Shown here piece after piece: positions 7,488 through 17,652 of a stretch of DNA of 20,628 nucleotides. The DNA lies in NCBI GenBank assembly GCA_019136395.1, contig JAGVUH010000443.1, positions 1-20,628 on the forward strand, given 5' to 3'. The position numbers were made by a program, and so were the translations under genes. A model generated the notes under the pieces. The model made no database searches. It was not told the DNA's origin and saw only the letters and a program-made list of their open reading frames with translations. Source of the DNA: Gammaproteobacteria bacterium (lineage in GTDB: Bacteria > Pseudomonadota > Gammaproteobacteria > Chromatiales > Chromatiaceae). Numbering within the stretch: position 1 is the stretch's first letter; each line of letters opens with the position of its first letter.

Positions 7488-9735
7488 TCACCCCAGCGCT
7501 TCCAGGCGGGCATAGGCCAGGACCAGCCACTTGGTGCCCTCTTGTTGGAAATTGATCTGAATCCGCGCCGCCGCGCCCCGGCCCTCGCTGCTGAGCACCA
7601 CCCCCTCGCCGAACTTGGGGTGCAATACCCGCTGACCGAGGTGAAAGCCGCCGGGGCCGGTCTCCGCCTGGCTGGCCTGCGCGGCGGTGGGCCGGCGTGC
7701 CGCCGCTGGCGGGAAGGCGGAGCGGCCCCAGGTCGCGGAAACGCCGGCTCTCGGCATGGCAAATGAAGAGGCGCTGCTTGGCCCGGGTCAGGCCGACGTA
7801 GCACAGGCGCCGCTCCTCCTCCAGGCGATCCGGGTCCTGGACCGAGAGGCTATGGGGGAAGAGGCCCTCCTCGGCGCCAACCAGGAAGACGATGGGGAAC
7901 TCCAGGCCCTTGGCGCTGTGCAGGGTCATGAGTTGGACCGCGTCCTCGGCATCGTCGGCCTGGGTATCGCCCGCCTCCAGGGCGGCGAGGGCGAGGAAGG
8001 CGTCGAGATCGCTGTTTTCGACCGGACCTGTGTCCTGGGCCCCGCCCGGGCCGCTCGCCTCAGCGTTGGTTGCGGGACTGGGCGCGGGGCTGGACTGGGC
8101 GCTGGTAGCGGGGCTGGCCTCAGCGGTGACGGGCACCGCATAGTCCCACCCCATCTCGTGGCGAAAGCGCCGGGCAGTCTCCACCAACTGCTCCAGGTTC
8201 TCGATCCGGTCCTGGCCCTTGCCGTCCTTTTCCTTGCGATAGTGCTCCGCCAGGCCGGCGGCGGCGATGAGGTCGCGGGTCAGGGCCTCCAGGTTCAGGT
8301 CACGGGCGCGGGCGCGATGGGTGTCGATCAGCCCCAGGAACTGGTTGACGGCGGCCGAGGCGCGGGGGGGGAGGGCGCCGCTGCCGGTCAGATCCCGGGC
8401 CGCCCGCCACAGGGAGACCCGCGCCTCCCGCCCCTGCTCGCGCAGGCTATCCAGGGTGCGCAGGCCGATGCCCCGGGGCGGGTTGTTGACGGATCGCTCA
8501 AAGGCGGTGTCGTCCTCCGGGTTGGCCACCAGTCGCAGGTAGGCCATGGCGTCCTTGATCTCGGCGCGCTCGAAGAAGCGCAGGCCGCCATAGACCCGGT
8601 AGGGGATCTGGGCCTGGAGCAGGGCCTCCTCGAACAGCCGTGACTGGGCGGTGGTGCGGTAGAGAATGGCGCATTCGGCGCGGCTATAACCCGCATCGAC
8701 TACGTAGCGGCGGATGCGGTCGACGACGAAACGCGCCTCGTCCACCTCGTTGAAGGCGGCGTAGCGCTGGATGGGCTCGCCCTCGCCGCCCTCGGTCCAG
8801 AGGTTCTTGCCCAGGCGGCAGGGGTTGTGGGCGATGAGGGCGTTGGCGGCCTTGAGAATGGTGCCGGTGGAGCGATAGTTCTGTTCCAGCCGCACCACCT
8901 GGGTATTGGGGTAGTCGCGCTGGAAGCGCTGCATGTTCTCCACCTTGGCCCCACGCCAGCCATAGATGGACTGGTCGTCGTCCCCCACCAGGAAGAGGTT
9001 GTCCCGCTCCCCGGCCAGCAGCCGCAGCCAGGCGTACTGGATGGCGTTGGTGTCCTGGAACTCATCCACCAGGATGTGGGCGAAACGCTGCTGGTAGTGG
9101 TGGCGGATGTCGGGCCGGTCGCGCAGCAACTCGTGGGTACGCAGCAGGAGCTCGGCGAAATCGACCTGGCCGCCACGGGTGCAGGCGGTCTGGTACTCGT
9201 GATAGACCTCGATCAGCTTGCGCTGGAAGAAGTCACCGCTGTCGTCCAGATGCTCCGGCCGGCGGCCCTCGTCCTTCTGGGTATTGATGAAGCCGGTGAC
9301 CTGGCGGGGTGGATAGCGGGACTCGTCGAGCTGCATCTCCTTGAGCAGGCGCTTGACCAGACGCTGCTGATCCTCGGCGTCGAGGATCTGGAAGTGCTGC
9401 GGCAGCCCAGCATCCTGCCAATGGGCGCGCAAAAAGCGATGGGCCAGGCCGTGGAAGGTGCCCACCCACATGCCGGCCAAGGGCTGCTGGAGGATTTCCT
9501 CGATGCGGCCGCGCATCTCACGTGCCGCCTTGTTGGTGAAGGTCACTGCCAGCAGGGACCAGGGGACGGCCCGCTCCACCTGGATGAGCCAGGCGATGCG
9601 ATGCACCAGCACCCGGGTCTTGCCGCTGCCAGCCCCGGCCAGCACCAAGCGGTTGCCGCCACTGGCGGTGACGGCCTCGCGCTGGGCGTCGTTGAGGGGG
9701 GAGAGGATGGGGGAGATGTCTTCCATGGACGGCAT
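7488..9735 (-). pseudogene. uvrD: DNA helicase II UvrD, frame-broken near the C-terminus
   Basis: UvrD is the superfamily 1A 3'-5' helicase of nucleotide-excision and mismatch repair. From ATG 9735 the frame shows LNDAQREAV (Q motif), Walker A AGAGSGKT (33-40), VTFTNKAA, GTFHGLAHR, DEFQDTN, GDDDQSIYGWRGA, LEQNYRST, MTLHSAKGLEFP and VGLTRAKQRL. After CHAESRR (about residue 663, near 7745) the frame becomes arginine/proline-rich noise. The true C-terminal domain (LGQRVLHPKFGEGVV to KWLVLAYARLEALG, stop at 7488) lies in another frame. The linker is shorter than in E. coli, so bases appear lost. An Ala/Ser/Pro-rich insert of about 40 residues lies near residue 550. Left in frame, the N-terminal part runs into the next gene and makes a false 1183-residue fusion. 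Confidence 0.88.
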
Positions 9736-9968
9736 TTTAGCCCTTTGGCGCGGCCGGGGCGGGTGGAGTTGAGGTCCTCGGTGGTTGGGGAGGCGCCAGT
9801 TGGGGACTCGGCTGAAGGCGCTAACCTGGCAAACAGCCTCAGTCTTTCTTCTCCATAGTAGAACAAGCCCACGGTGTAAAAGCTTGGATTTCTCCGCTGA
9901 TCCTTTAGCTTATCTGGGCCATGGACTGGTAATCTACGTCCATGCCATTGTGTGTAAAGGAAATGAAA

Positions 9969-10250
9969 ATGCCTGGCGATCAGACACCCTATTCCCCCTT
10001 CACCCATTCATCACCTTCTGCACGCGGCTCCGGCAAAAGGGCCTCTAACCTCAGTCTCACTACCGATGTCCTGGAGGACGCTAGGAGGTTGGAGATCAAC
10101 CTGTACCGGGTATGCGTAAGTGATTTGCCTGATCATGTGCGGCGTGAACAGGGGCGGCGCTGGCGGGAAGATCATGCCGATTTCATTGCGGCTTACAATC
10201 GGATGATCGAGACGGACGGCTTGCCGCTGGAGGAGTGGAGGCCCTTTTAA
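9969..10250 (+). CDS. ccdA: CcdA-family antitoxin, without recognisable ccdB
   Basis: The 93-residue product matches chromosomal CcdA antitoxins: a KRASNLSLTTDVLEDARRL DNA-binding start, EINLYRV, and the toxin-binding end RRWREDHADFIAAYNRMIETDGLPLEEWRPF. In the family the N-terminus makes a ribbon-helix-helix autorepressor and the disordered C-terminus wraps the gyrase poison CcdB. About 25 Ser/Pro-rich residues precede the usual start. ATG 9969 is chosen because AAAGGA lies 7 nt before it. A ccdB should begin at the TAATG overlap (10248-10252), but that frame stops after 26 codons and does not resemble CcdB. The antitoxin is probably an orphan. Confidence 0.82.
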   Translation: MPGDQTPYSPFTHSSPSARGSGKRASNLSLTTDVLEDARRLEINLYRVCVSDLPDHVRREQGRRWREDHADFIAAYNRMIETDGLPLEEWRPF

Positions 10251-10330
10251 TGGCAAGTGGAGATTCTGGATTTCCTCTTCCAAGGTTTCTCGGTCGGCTC
10301 CTTATCGGTTCTGATGATTCTCAACCATGA
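10250..10330 (+). CDS. 26-codon ORF in the ccdB position
   Basis: This ORF starts at the ATG of the TAATG that ends ccdA, and its TGA overlaps the ATG of the next gene (ATGA at 10327-10330). It encodes MASGDSGFPLPRFLGRLLIG plus six residues. I see no similarity to CcdB (usual start MxxFDVY.N). It may be a remnant that keeps only the ccdB start, a coupling peptide, or chance. The double overlap is the only evidence for translation. Confidence 0.3.
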   Translation: MASGDSGFPLPRFLGRLLIGSDDSQP

Positions 10331-10704
10331 CAACCGTCTTCTCGATCATCGAATCGCCAAATCATCCCCGGCTGGATGCGCTCTACCAACGCCTTGGCAT
10401 CACGCCGCTCAAGTTCGCCACGCAGCGCAAAGCCATTCAGGCCCTCAAGCACACCTCACCGGACTGGGTGGTGGCGGAGTTTTTCTACGGCTTCGGCAAC
10501 AACTATGCCGGGGCCAACGTCTCCAATCTGGATGTTTTCCTCTCCAGCCTGCGCAAACAGGCGCCTCTGGCGAAGGTCGTGGTGCTGGTGACTAAAGAGC
10601 AAGCCCAGTACGTGCCGTTGCTCGCAGCGCGTTTTCCACTCCATGCGGTTCTGACGCTGCCGGTGACGGAGGCCGACATGGAACCGATCCTGCGCAGGGA
10701 ATGA
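10327..10704 (+). CDS. Hypothetical protein, degenerate receiver-like
   Basis: I do not recognise a named family for this 125-residue protein. The pattern of alternating hydrophobic strands and helices resembles a response-regulator receiver: TVFSIIES (strand 1), PDWVVAEFFYGF where a receiver has its phospho-Asp strand, AKVVVLVTKE (strand 4), and HAVLTLPVTEADMEPIL, where receivers have Lys-Pro after strand 5. The Asp and Lys expected for phosphorylation appear absent, so this would be a pseudo-receiver. Its ATG overlaps the TGA of the 26-codon ORF, linking it to the ccdA transcript. The fold is inferred from pattern only. Confidence 0.6.
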   Translation: MTTVFSIIESPNHPRLDALYQRLGITPLKFATQRKAIQALKHTSPDWVVAEFFYGFGNNYAGANVSNLDVFLSSLRKQAPLAKVVVLVTKEQAQYVPLLAARFPLHAVLTLPVTEADMEPILRRE

Positions 10705-10817
10705 GCCCAGCCCTGATTAACCCGCCAACCCGACTTCCTCCGCGCCTTTCGAGATCTATTGCTTCTGGCTCGGATTTGGGCGTCGATGGCGTAGCGGAAT
10801 AGGCGATTATTGCCGCA

Positions 10818-11303
10818 TTAGGCAGCCGCCTGAACCAGGGTCGCCTGGAGCAGCGCCAGGGCCGGCTTAGGCTCCAGTTCCACCAGATAGCCGCGCTTAC
10901 CGCCGTTGATGTAGATGCGCGGCAGTTCGGCGATACTGCCCTCGGCGTAGACGGGCATGGGGTGGCGGGTGCCGAAGGGGGAGGTGCCGCCGACCTGGTA
11001 ACCGGAATGGCGGTCGGCGGTCTTGGGATCGCAGGGCTGGATGCGCTTGACGCCCAGGGCGCGGGCGAGGAGGCCGGTGGCGACCTCGCGGTCGCCGTGC
11101 TGGAGCATGATCAGGGGCTTGCCGGTTTCGTCCTCCATGATCAGGGTCTTGACGACGCAATGCTCCTCTACGCCCAGTTCCCGGGCGGAATGGGCGGTGC
11201 CGCCGCCATCGAGGTAGTCGTAGGGGTGACCGACAAAGGCAATGCCCGCGGCGCGCAGGACGCGCACGGCCTGGGTCACGGGTTCTTTCTTCTTGGCCGA
11301 CAA
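10818..11303 (-). CDS. ybaK: Cys-tRNA(Pro) deacylase YbaK/EbsC
   Basis: YbaK hydrolyses cysteine mischarged onto tRNA-Pro, in trans to prolyl-tRNA synthetase. The 161-residue length fits. Motifs: TAHSARELGVEEHCVVKTLIM, which includes the conserved catalytic-loop lysine of VVKTL, then GDREV, and HSGYQVGGTSPFGTRHPMPVY, the YbaK signature. The INGGKRGYLVELEP end is also typical. The start is a TTG at 11301-11303, with GAGGT at ribosome-binding distance; no in-frame ATG gives a family-like N-terminus. It lies 71 bp downstream of ftsH on the same strand. Confidence 0.93.
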   Translation of the reverse strand: MSAKKKEPVTQAVRVLRAAGIAFVGHPYDYLDGGGTAHSARELGVEEHCVVKTLIMEDETGKPLIMLQHGDREVATGLLARALGVKRIQPCDPKTADRHSGYQVGGTSPFGTRHPMPVYAEGSIAELPRIYINGGKRGYLVELEPKPALALLQATLVQAAA

Positions 11304-11321
11304 GGGAACCTACCTCGGGCG

Positions 11322-11345
11322 TCTCCCCGCCGGGTGACGGGGAGA
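11322..11345 (-). terminator. Hairpin between ftsH and ybaK
   Basis: TCTCCCCG (11322-11329) is perfectly complementary to CGGGGAGA (11338-11345), with an 8-nt loop. It lies downstream of the ftsH stop and just ahead of the ybaK ribosome-binding site on the minus strand. No T tract follows, so it may attenuate read-through or protect an mRNA end instead of terminating fully. Confidence 0.35.
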
Positions 11346-11374
11346 TTGGGTCAAGGTTATGAGGATAGGCCCGG

Positions 11375-13322
<1,948 letters not shown>

Positions 13323-13375
13323 GGGGATGGTCTGTCTCTCAAGGCTGGGGCGACCGGGTCGCGCGTTACCCGCTT

Positions 13376-13404
13376 AGATCGGGATGGTCGCAAGGATTTA
13401 AAAG
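13376..13404 (-). promoter_or_regulatory. Possible sigma-32 (heat-shock) promoter for ftsH
   Basis: On the minus strand, CTTTTAAA (from 13404) is followed after 13 nt by CCCGATCT (13383-13376). The RpoH consensus is CTTGAAA, 13-17 nt, CCCCATnT. The -10 element differs at one specified position and the -35 at two. The site lies about 54 nt before the ftsH ATG. ftsH is an RpoH target in E. coli, which supports the reading, but the -35 match is imperfect. Confidence 0.4.
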
Positions 13405-13543
13405 CGAGCGAGGCGTGGTGACGCTGGACGGGATTGCCGGTGAAGGGTGTGGCGGTCTGGGGCTGTACCAGGCCCGGAGGATGCCCCTATCTTAACCCAT
13501 CGCCGCGGACGATGAGGGTCACCGCGCCCCGCCGGCAAGCGAG

Positions 13544-13574
13544 CTAACACCGGGCCCGGGGCGCGGCGTACAAT
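13544..13574 (+). promoter_or_regulatory. Possible sigma-70 promoter for the CopD-like gene
   Basis: TACAAT (13569-13574) matches the -10 consensus at 5 of 6 positions. The best upstream hexamer, CTAACA (13544-13549), matches TTGACA at 4 of 6 but with a long 19-nt spacer. The position would give a leader of about 30 nt before the TTG start. Confidence 0.35.
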
Positions 13575-13613
13575 CGGGTCTGACAGTTGCTGGTGCTTTG
13601 GAGTTCTCCACCC

Positions 13614-14096
13614 TTGTCTCACCAATGGCCTCTCGCCCTCGCCCTGCACCAATTGGGCACGCTGATCTGGATCGGCGGCATGGTGTTCGCGCACTTCGTG
13701 TTGCGCCCGGCCGCGAATGCCCGCCTGGCGCCGCCCGAGCGCTTGCCGCTGATGCTGGCCGTCTTCGACCGTTTTTTCCCCCTGGTCTGGCTTGCCATCG
13801 CCCTGTTGTGGGGCAGCGGGTTGTGGGTCTTTCTGGTGCTGGTGGAGGCCAAGATGGGCTGGTACGTTCACGCCATGATGGGCCTGGCCGCCCTGATGAC
13901 GCTCATCTTCAGCTTCATCTGGTTTTCGCCCTACCGGGCCCTGGGCCGGGCCGTCGCCCAGGCCGACTGGCCCACCGCCGCCGCCCGGCTGGCCCTGATC
14001 CGGCGCCTGATCACCCTCAATATGACCCTGGGCTTGGTCACCGCCCTCCTGGGCGCTGCCGGGCCGACGTTGAGCGCGGCCCTGAGCCAGGGGTGA
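13614..14096 (+). CDS. CopD-like integral membrane protein
   Basis: This 160-residue inner-membrane protein has four hydrophobic segments. The first contains HQLGTLIWIGGMVFAHFVL, resembling the conserved start of CopD-domain proteins (copper export/resistance family). The other three lie at about 53-76, 84-104 and 124-155. The start chosen is the TTG at 13614, with GGAG 10 nt upstream, which places the HQLG motif near the N-terminus as usual. A TTG at 13587 would add nine residues. No partner CopC or metal-binding cluster is visible, so a copper role is unproven. It is divergent from ftsH. Confidence 0.7.
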   Translation: MSHQWPLALALHQLGTLIWIGGMVFAHFVLRPAANARLAPPERLPLMLAVFDRFFPLVWLAIALLWGSGLWVFLVLVEAKMGWYVHAMMGLAALMTLIFSFIWFSPYRALGRAVAQADWPTAAARLALIRRLITLNMTLGLVTALLGAAGPTLSAALSQG

Positions 14097-14353
14097 ACGC
14101 CCTGCCCATCCTGGCACACCCTTCGCCTGGGAGTCTGTTGGACAAGGAGTGCCGTCACGCTCCAGCGCGAAATTTGCGCCGACCTAATTCACGCGGGAGC
14201 CGCAAAACTTGCATTCGACAACCCCAATTGACCAGTCCCTGACCAATCTGGGGGTGTCACAGCAAATGTCCGGCAGGCTGCCAGCGATCGCTGATATGCC
14301 CCAGGCCCAGCCCCGCTGACCTTGGCGTTTGATAAATTGGAGGCACGAACCCC

Positions 14354-14623
14354 GTGACCCTTGACCCCCCCTCGGACGAGGAAATCCGCCGTTTGCACTG
14401 GCAGTGCCGGCGGGGGATGTTGGAACTGGACGTTGCCCTGCAACGCTTTCTGGACGAGGACTACCCCCGCCTGGATGCCCCCGCGCGAGCGGCCTTTGCC
14501 AGGATGCTGGCGGCGGAGGATCAGACCCTCCACGGCTGGCTCATGGGTCGCACGGTGCCAGAAGAAGCTGATGTCCGGTCCCTGGTGGCACTGATCCGCG
14601 CCTTCGGTCGTGGGGTGGGCTGA
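14354..14623 (+). CDS. sdhE: SdhE family FAD assembly factor
   Basis: The 89-residue product matches SdhE (YgfY/Sdh5), which helps attach FAD covalently to succinate dehydrogenase and fumarate reductase. The family motif RGMLELD (RGxxE) is present within WQCRRGMLELDVALQRFL, and LLxxxD is represented by MLAAEDQTLHGWLMG. A GTG start at 14354 is preceded by GGAGG at 10 nt. Upstream, an AT-rich TTTGATAAATT at about 14327-14337 may belong to its promoter. It converges with the ATPase gene, only 15 bp separating the stops. No sdh operon is in view, which is common. Confidence 0.93.
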   Translation: MTLDPPSDEEIRRLHWQCRRGMLELDVALQRFLDEDYPRLDAPARAAFARMLAAEDQTLHGWLMGRTVPEEADVRSLVALIRAFGRGVG

Positions 14624-14638
14624 ACATACCTTACCGCA

Positions 14639-16075
14639 TCAGGCCCGATTAACCCGCAGGTTGTCCACCGCGTAGTCGATGAAGCGGGGCTCGAAGTGCG
14701 GCGGCACGTCCAGGAAGCGGCAGGTGGCGACTACCTGGTCGACGATGAATTTGGCCATGTAGGCGGCCAGGTCCATGCCCTTGCCTTCCGTAATCCGGTG
14801 GGTGATGGCCTCGAAGGTCTCGTCCGTCAGTTCCAGCCCCTCCTTGGCGCAGGCCCGCTCGCAGATCTGACGGAAGCGTTCGCGGGTCGGGGCACCCACC
14901 TCCAGCTTGTAAGGGATGCGCCGCAGATAGGCGGGGTCCATCAGGTCTTCCGGCTCCAGGTTGGTGGAGAAGATGACCAGTTCCTCGAAGGGGATGGCGA
15001 AGCTCTTGCCGGTATGCAGCTTGAGATAGTCCACCCGGCTCTCCATAGGCACGATCCAGCGGTTGAGCAGGCTGGTGGGGGGCACCAGTTGGCGGCCGAA
15101 GTCGTCGATGACGAAGCAGCCGCCCAGGGCCTTCACGTGCAGCGGCGCCTCGTAGAGGTTGGCCGTGGGGTCGAAGCTCAGGTCCAGCATCTCCAGGGTC
15201 AGTTCGCCGCCGGTGACGACGAAGGGTCGGCGACAGGAGACCCACCGGGTATCGATCTCCTCCAGGCGGATGAGGGAAGGGGTGCTGCTCTGGGTGGTCT
15301 GCCCCAGGTCCAGCCGCTGATGCACGCTCGGGTCATAGACGCGCATGATCTGGCCGCCGATCATGACGGCGTGGGGGACATAGATGATGTCGTTGAAGAT
15401 GTCGGCCAGGCAGAAGGCCACCGAGGTCTTGCCGTTGCCGGGGGGGCCATACATGAGGATGGCGCGGTCCGAGTTCAGGGCCGGGCCGATCTTCTCGATG
15501 AAGACCGCGTCGATCGCCAGGTCGCCGAAGGCGGCACGGATCTTCTCCGGGGTGACGACCACGTGGTTGATCTTCTGTAACTGGACCAGTTCGACGAAGG
15601 CCTCTAACGCCACCGGTGCCGGCCCGGCGTATTGGGACTGCTCCAGGGCCTCCTGGGCCCAGCGGATGCCCTCCTCGTTCAGGGCATAGCTGGTGCCGTA
15701 GCCGGAGCGGGGGTCGCGGCTGCCCAGGGCGCGCAGCAGGCGTCGCTCGCTGGCCATGCGGATCAGGTCGCTGACCAGGTGCGGCGGTAGCCGGATGGCC
15801 TCGACGATCTGGGCCGGGGTCTCGAGTTGCCCCAGATACATCAGCTTCAACATCAGGCCGAGCAGCCACTTGTCGTCGATGCCGGTCTCGGCCAGGTCCC
15901 CAGGCTCCAGGGGCACCCGGTGCATGAAGGTCTCGAGGACTTCCGCGCTGATCGCGCCGGCGGCGATCAGGTTCTCACCCAGGCGTCGGCCATTGACGAG
16001 GTGTTGCGCCAGGGCGGCGTCAACCTGTTCCTGGCTGACGAGCTTGGCGGCGATGAGCAGTTCACCCAGTTTCAT
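14639..16075 (-). CDS. AAA+ ATPase with MshEN-like N-terminal domain
   Basis: This 478-residue cytoplasmic protein has three parts. Residues 1-52 resemble the MshEN/GspE N-terminal repeat (KLGELLIAAKLVSQEQVDAA, then RRLGENLIAAGAISAEVLETF), a fold that binds cyclic di-GMP in MshE. Residues about 85-146 look like a winged helix (AQIVEAIRLPPHLVSDLIRMA and following). Residues 190-440 form a P-loop AAA+ core: GPPGNGKT at 210-217, Walker B CFVIDDFGRQ at 320-329, sensor-like Asn372 in FSTNLEPED and LRRIPYKLEV at 384-393. ATG 16075 has AGAGGA upstream and is preferred over an ATG at 16150 inside the preceding gene. It is not a secretion ATPase, since the GspE Walker B and Asp/His boxes are absent. 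The function is unknown. It lies 55 bp downstream of the exported protein gene. Confidence 0.82.
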   Translation of the reverse strand: MKLGELLIAAKLVSQEQVDAALAQHLVNGRRLGENLIAAGAISAEVLETFMHRVPLEPGDLAETGIDDKWLLGLMLKLMYLGQLETPAQIVEAIRLPPHLVSDLIRMASERRLLRALGSRDPRSGYGTSYALNEEGIRWAQEALEQSQYAGPAPVALEAFVELVQLQKINHVVVTPEKIRAAFGDLAIDAVFIEKIGPALNSDRAILMYGPPGNGKTSVAFCLADIFNDIIYVPHAVMIGGQIMRVYDPSVHQRLDLGQTTQSSTPSLIRLEEIDTRWVSCRRPFVVTGGELTLEMLDLSFDPTANLYEAPLHVKALGGCFVIDDFGRQLVPPTSLLNRWIVPMESRVDYLKLHTGKSFAIPFEELVIFSTNLEPEDLMDPAYLRRIPYKLEVGAPTRERFRQICERACAKEGLELTDETFEAITHRITEGKGMDLAAYMAKFIVDQVVATCRFLDVPPHFEPRFIDYAVDNLRVNRA

Positions 16076-16130
16076 GTCGCATTTCCTCTGTCTGTCGCGT
16101 CCGATAGGCTGTATGGACCCCGCATGGAAA

Positions 16131-17573
16131 TCAGTCCTCCCGACCGCCACCGGTGCGTAACTGTTCGGTCAGCTTCTCGAACTCGCGCTGCATCTCCAGG
16201 TTGCGGAAGGGGCGCAAGGCGGGGACCTGCCGGCTGATGAGCCCGTCCAGCAGTTTCCGGCTGGCCTTGACGAGCCCAACCAGCTCGCCGGAGACCCGCA
16301 CGGTTTCATAGGTGTTCCAGGCGGTGGCAATGTCGGTCTCCAGGGCGACCCGGGCGGCGGTGATCTGCCGTCCCTGTTCGTCTAGATACTGTCGATAGAT
16401 CTCCGCGGCTTCCAGGGTCAGGCGTTGGGCGTCCAGATTGGCCTGGAGGATCGCCTGGCGGTCCGGGTTCCGTTTGAGGAGGGCCTGGGTCTCGGCGGAA
16501 AGTTCCGTCGCCCGCTGGGCGATCGCGTCGATGCGCGGGATGTAGCTGTTGGCGATGGCCAGTTCCACCTGGAGGTGCATCTGCCGCAAGCTCTTGAGCA
16601 GGATGACGTAGAGACCATAGTAGCGGCGGGCGCTATGCAGGTCCTCCCCGCTCTCCTCCACCAGGCGCTCGAGCTGGCCGGTGATGACCTTGACGTTGTC
16701 GAACAGGATGCCGAGGTCGATCAGGTTGTCACCGACGACCGTGGTGAGCATGAAATCGAGCTGGTCGTCGCTCAGTTCCAGGCCCAGGGCACGGAGTTCG
16801 CCGGCGAACTGGCGCTTGACCGTCTCCAGCTCCTTTTCATAACGGCGAATGTCGGCCTGGCGCTCGGCGATGGCGGCGTCATAGTCGGCCAGGGTCTTCT
16901 TGATCAAGGATTCCGTTGGCGCGGCCACCCGCTCACGACGATAGGTGGCTATGTCCTGACGGGCCTGGGTGATCTCGTGCTGGAGGGCGCGGATGCGTTG
17001 GCGGTGATCCTGGGTGGTGGAGGTGGAGAGGAGGGCGACGGCCTGGTCGAGGAGTTCGTCGATGGCGGCCTGGTTGCTGGCCTGATCCTCCCCTAACCAG
17101 CGGTCCTCCGGCAGGCTGGCCTGGCGCTCCTCCAGGGCGAGGGTCTCCTCCAGGGTCGGCAGCACCCCTTCCCACAGGCGGGCGAAACCGGATTGCGGGG
17201 CGGGGCCCAGATAGCGGCGGGTCGTGTCCCAGGCCTCCCCGGCCTTTTGTTTCGAATCCTGCCAGAGACCCTGGGCGCCCTCCTGACCACCTTCGAGCCA
17301 GCGTCCGGCGCTGTCCTTCGAGCGGCGCCAGAGTTCTTCGGCACCCTGCCAGGAGTGTTCCCAGAGGGAGCCGTCCTGGGGATCGCGGGGGAGGCTCTCC
17401 GGGCTGCCCGATGGTGCCGCAGGGCCCGGGGCGGACACCGGATTGCCGGCGGTCCCGGGGGCGGTGTCCGCCTCCGCGGCGCTACCCAGGCCCGGCGAAA
17501 GCGACAAGGCCACCAGCAACGGGGGAACAAGGGTCAGGATCATCCTGGCGGCCGGGCATGGGGTAAGGCGCAT
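16131..17573 (-). CDS. Exported helical/coiled-coil protein of unknown function
   Basis: I do not recognise this 480-residue protein. It starts with a signal peptide or membrane anchor (hydrophobic 11-27, possible cleavage after AEA at 33-35), then an Ala/Pro-rich linker. Next come two copies of a Trp-containing amphipathic unit, GAEELWRRSKDSAGRWL and GAQGLWQDSKQKAGEAW (about 75-113). The rest is almost wholly helical, with heptad-like stretches such as RQADIRRYEKELETVKRQF and QLERLVEESGEDL. No enzymatic motif is visible. ATG 17573 has GGAGAG close upstream; an earlier ATG at 17657 gives a less signal-like N-terminus. It is the first gene of a two-gene unit with the AAA+ ATPase. Confidence 0.72.
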   Translation of the reverse strand: MRLTPCPAARMILTLVPPLLVALSLSPGLGSAAEADTAPGTAGNPVSAPGPAAPSGSPESLPRDPQDGSLWEHSWQGAEELWRRSKDSAGRWLEGGQEGAQGLWQDSKQKAGEAWDTTRRYLGPAPQSGFARLWEGVLPTLEETLALEERQASLPEDRWLGEDQASNQAAIDELLDQAVALLSTSTTQDHRQRIRALQHEITQARQDIATYRRERVAAPTESLIKKTLADYDAAIAERQADIRRYEKELETVKRQFAGELRALGLELSDDQLDFMLTTVVGDNLIDLGILFDNVKVITGQLERLVEESGEDLHSARRYYGLYVILLKSLRQMHLQVELAIANSYIPRIDAIAQRATELSAETQALLKRNPDRQAILQANLDAQRLTLEAAEIYRQYLDEQGRQITAARVALETDIATAWNTYETVRVSGELVGLVKASRKLLDGLISRQVPALRPFRNLEMQREFEKLTEQLRTGGGRED

Positions 17574-17652
17574 AGTGGCTCTCCGGTTCCCCGGGGCCCG
17601 GCGTGGCCCGGATGGTGGCCGCGCAACCGGGAAGAGGGGGTAGGGCGGTGTC

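Noticed and set aside
7687..9858. Large plus-strand frames opposite uvrD
   Set aside because: Antisense shadows of a GC-rich helicase gene with clear SF1 motifs on the minus strand.
10257..10595. 112-codon plus-strand frame overlapping the pseudo-receiver gene
   Set aside because: The pseudo-receiver frame has a better strand/helix pattern and an ATGA junction; this frame becomes Gly/Gln-rich without motifs.
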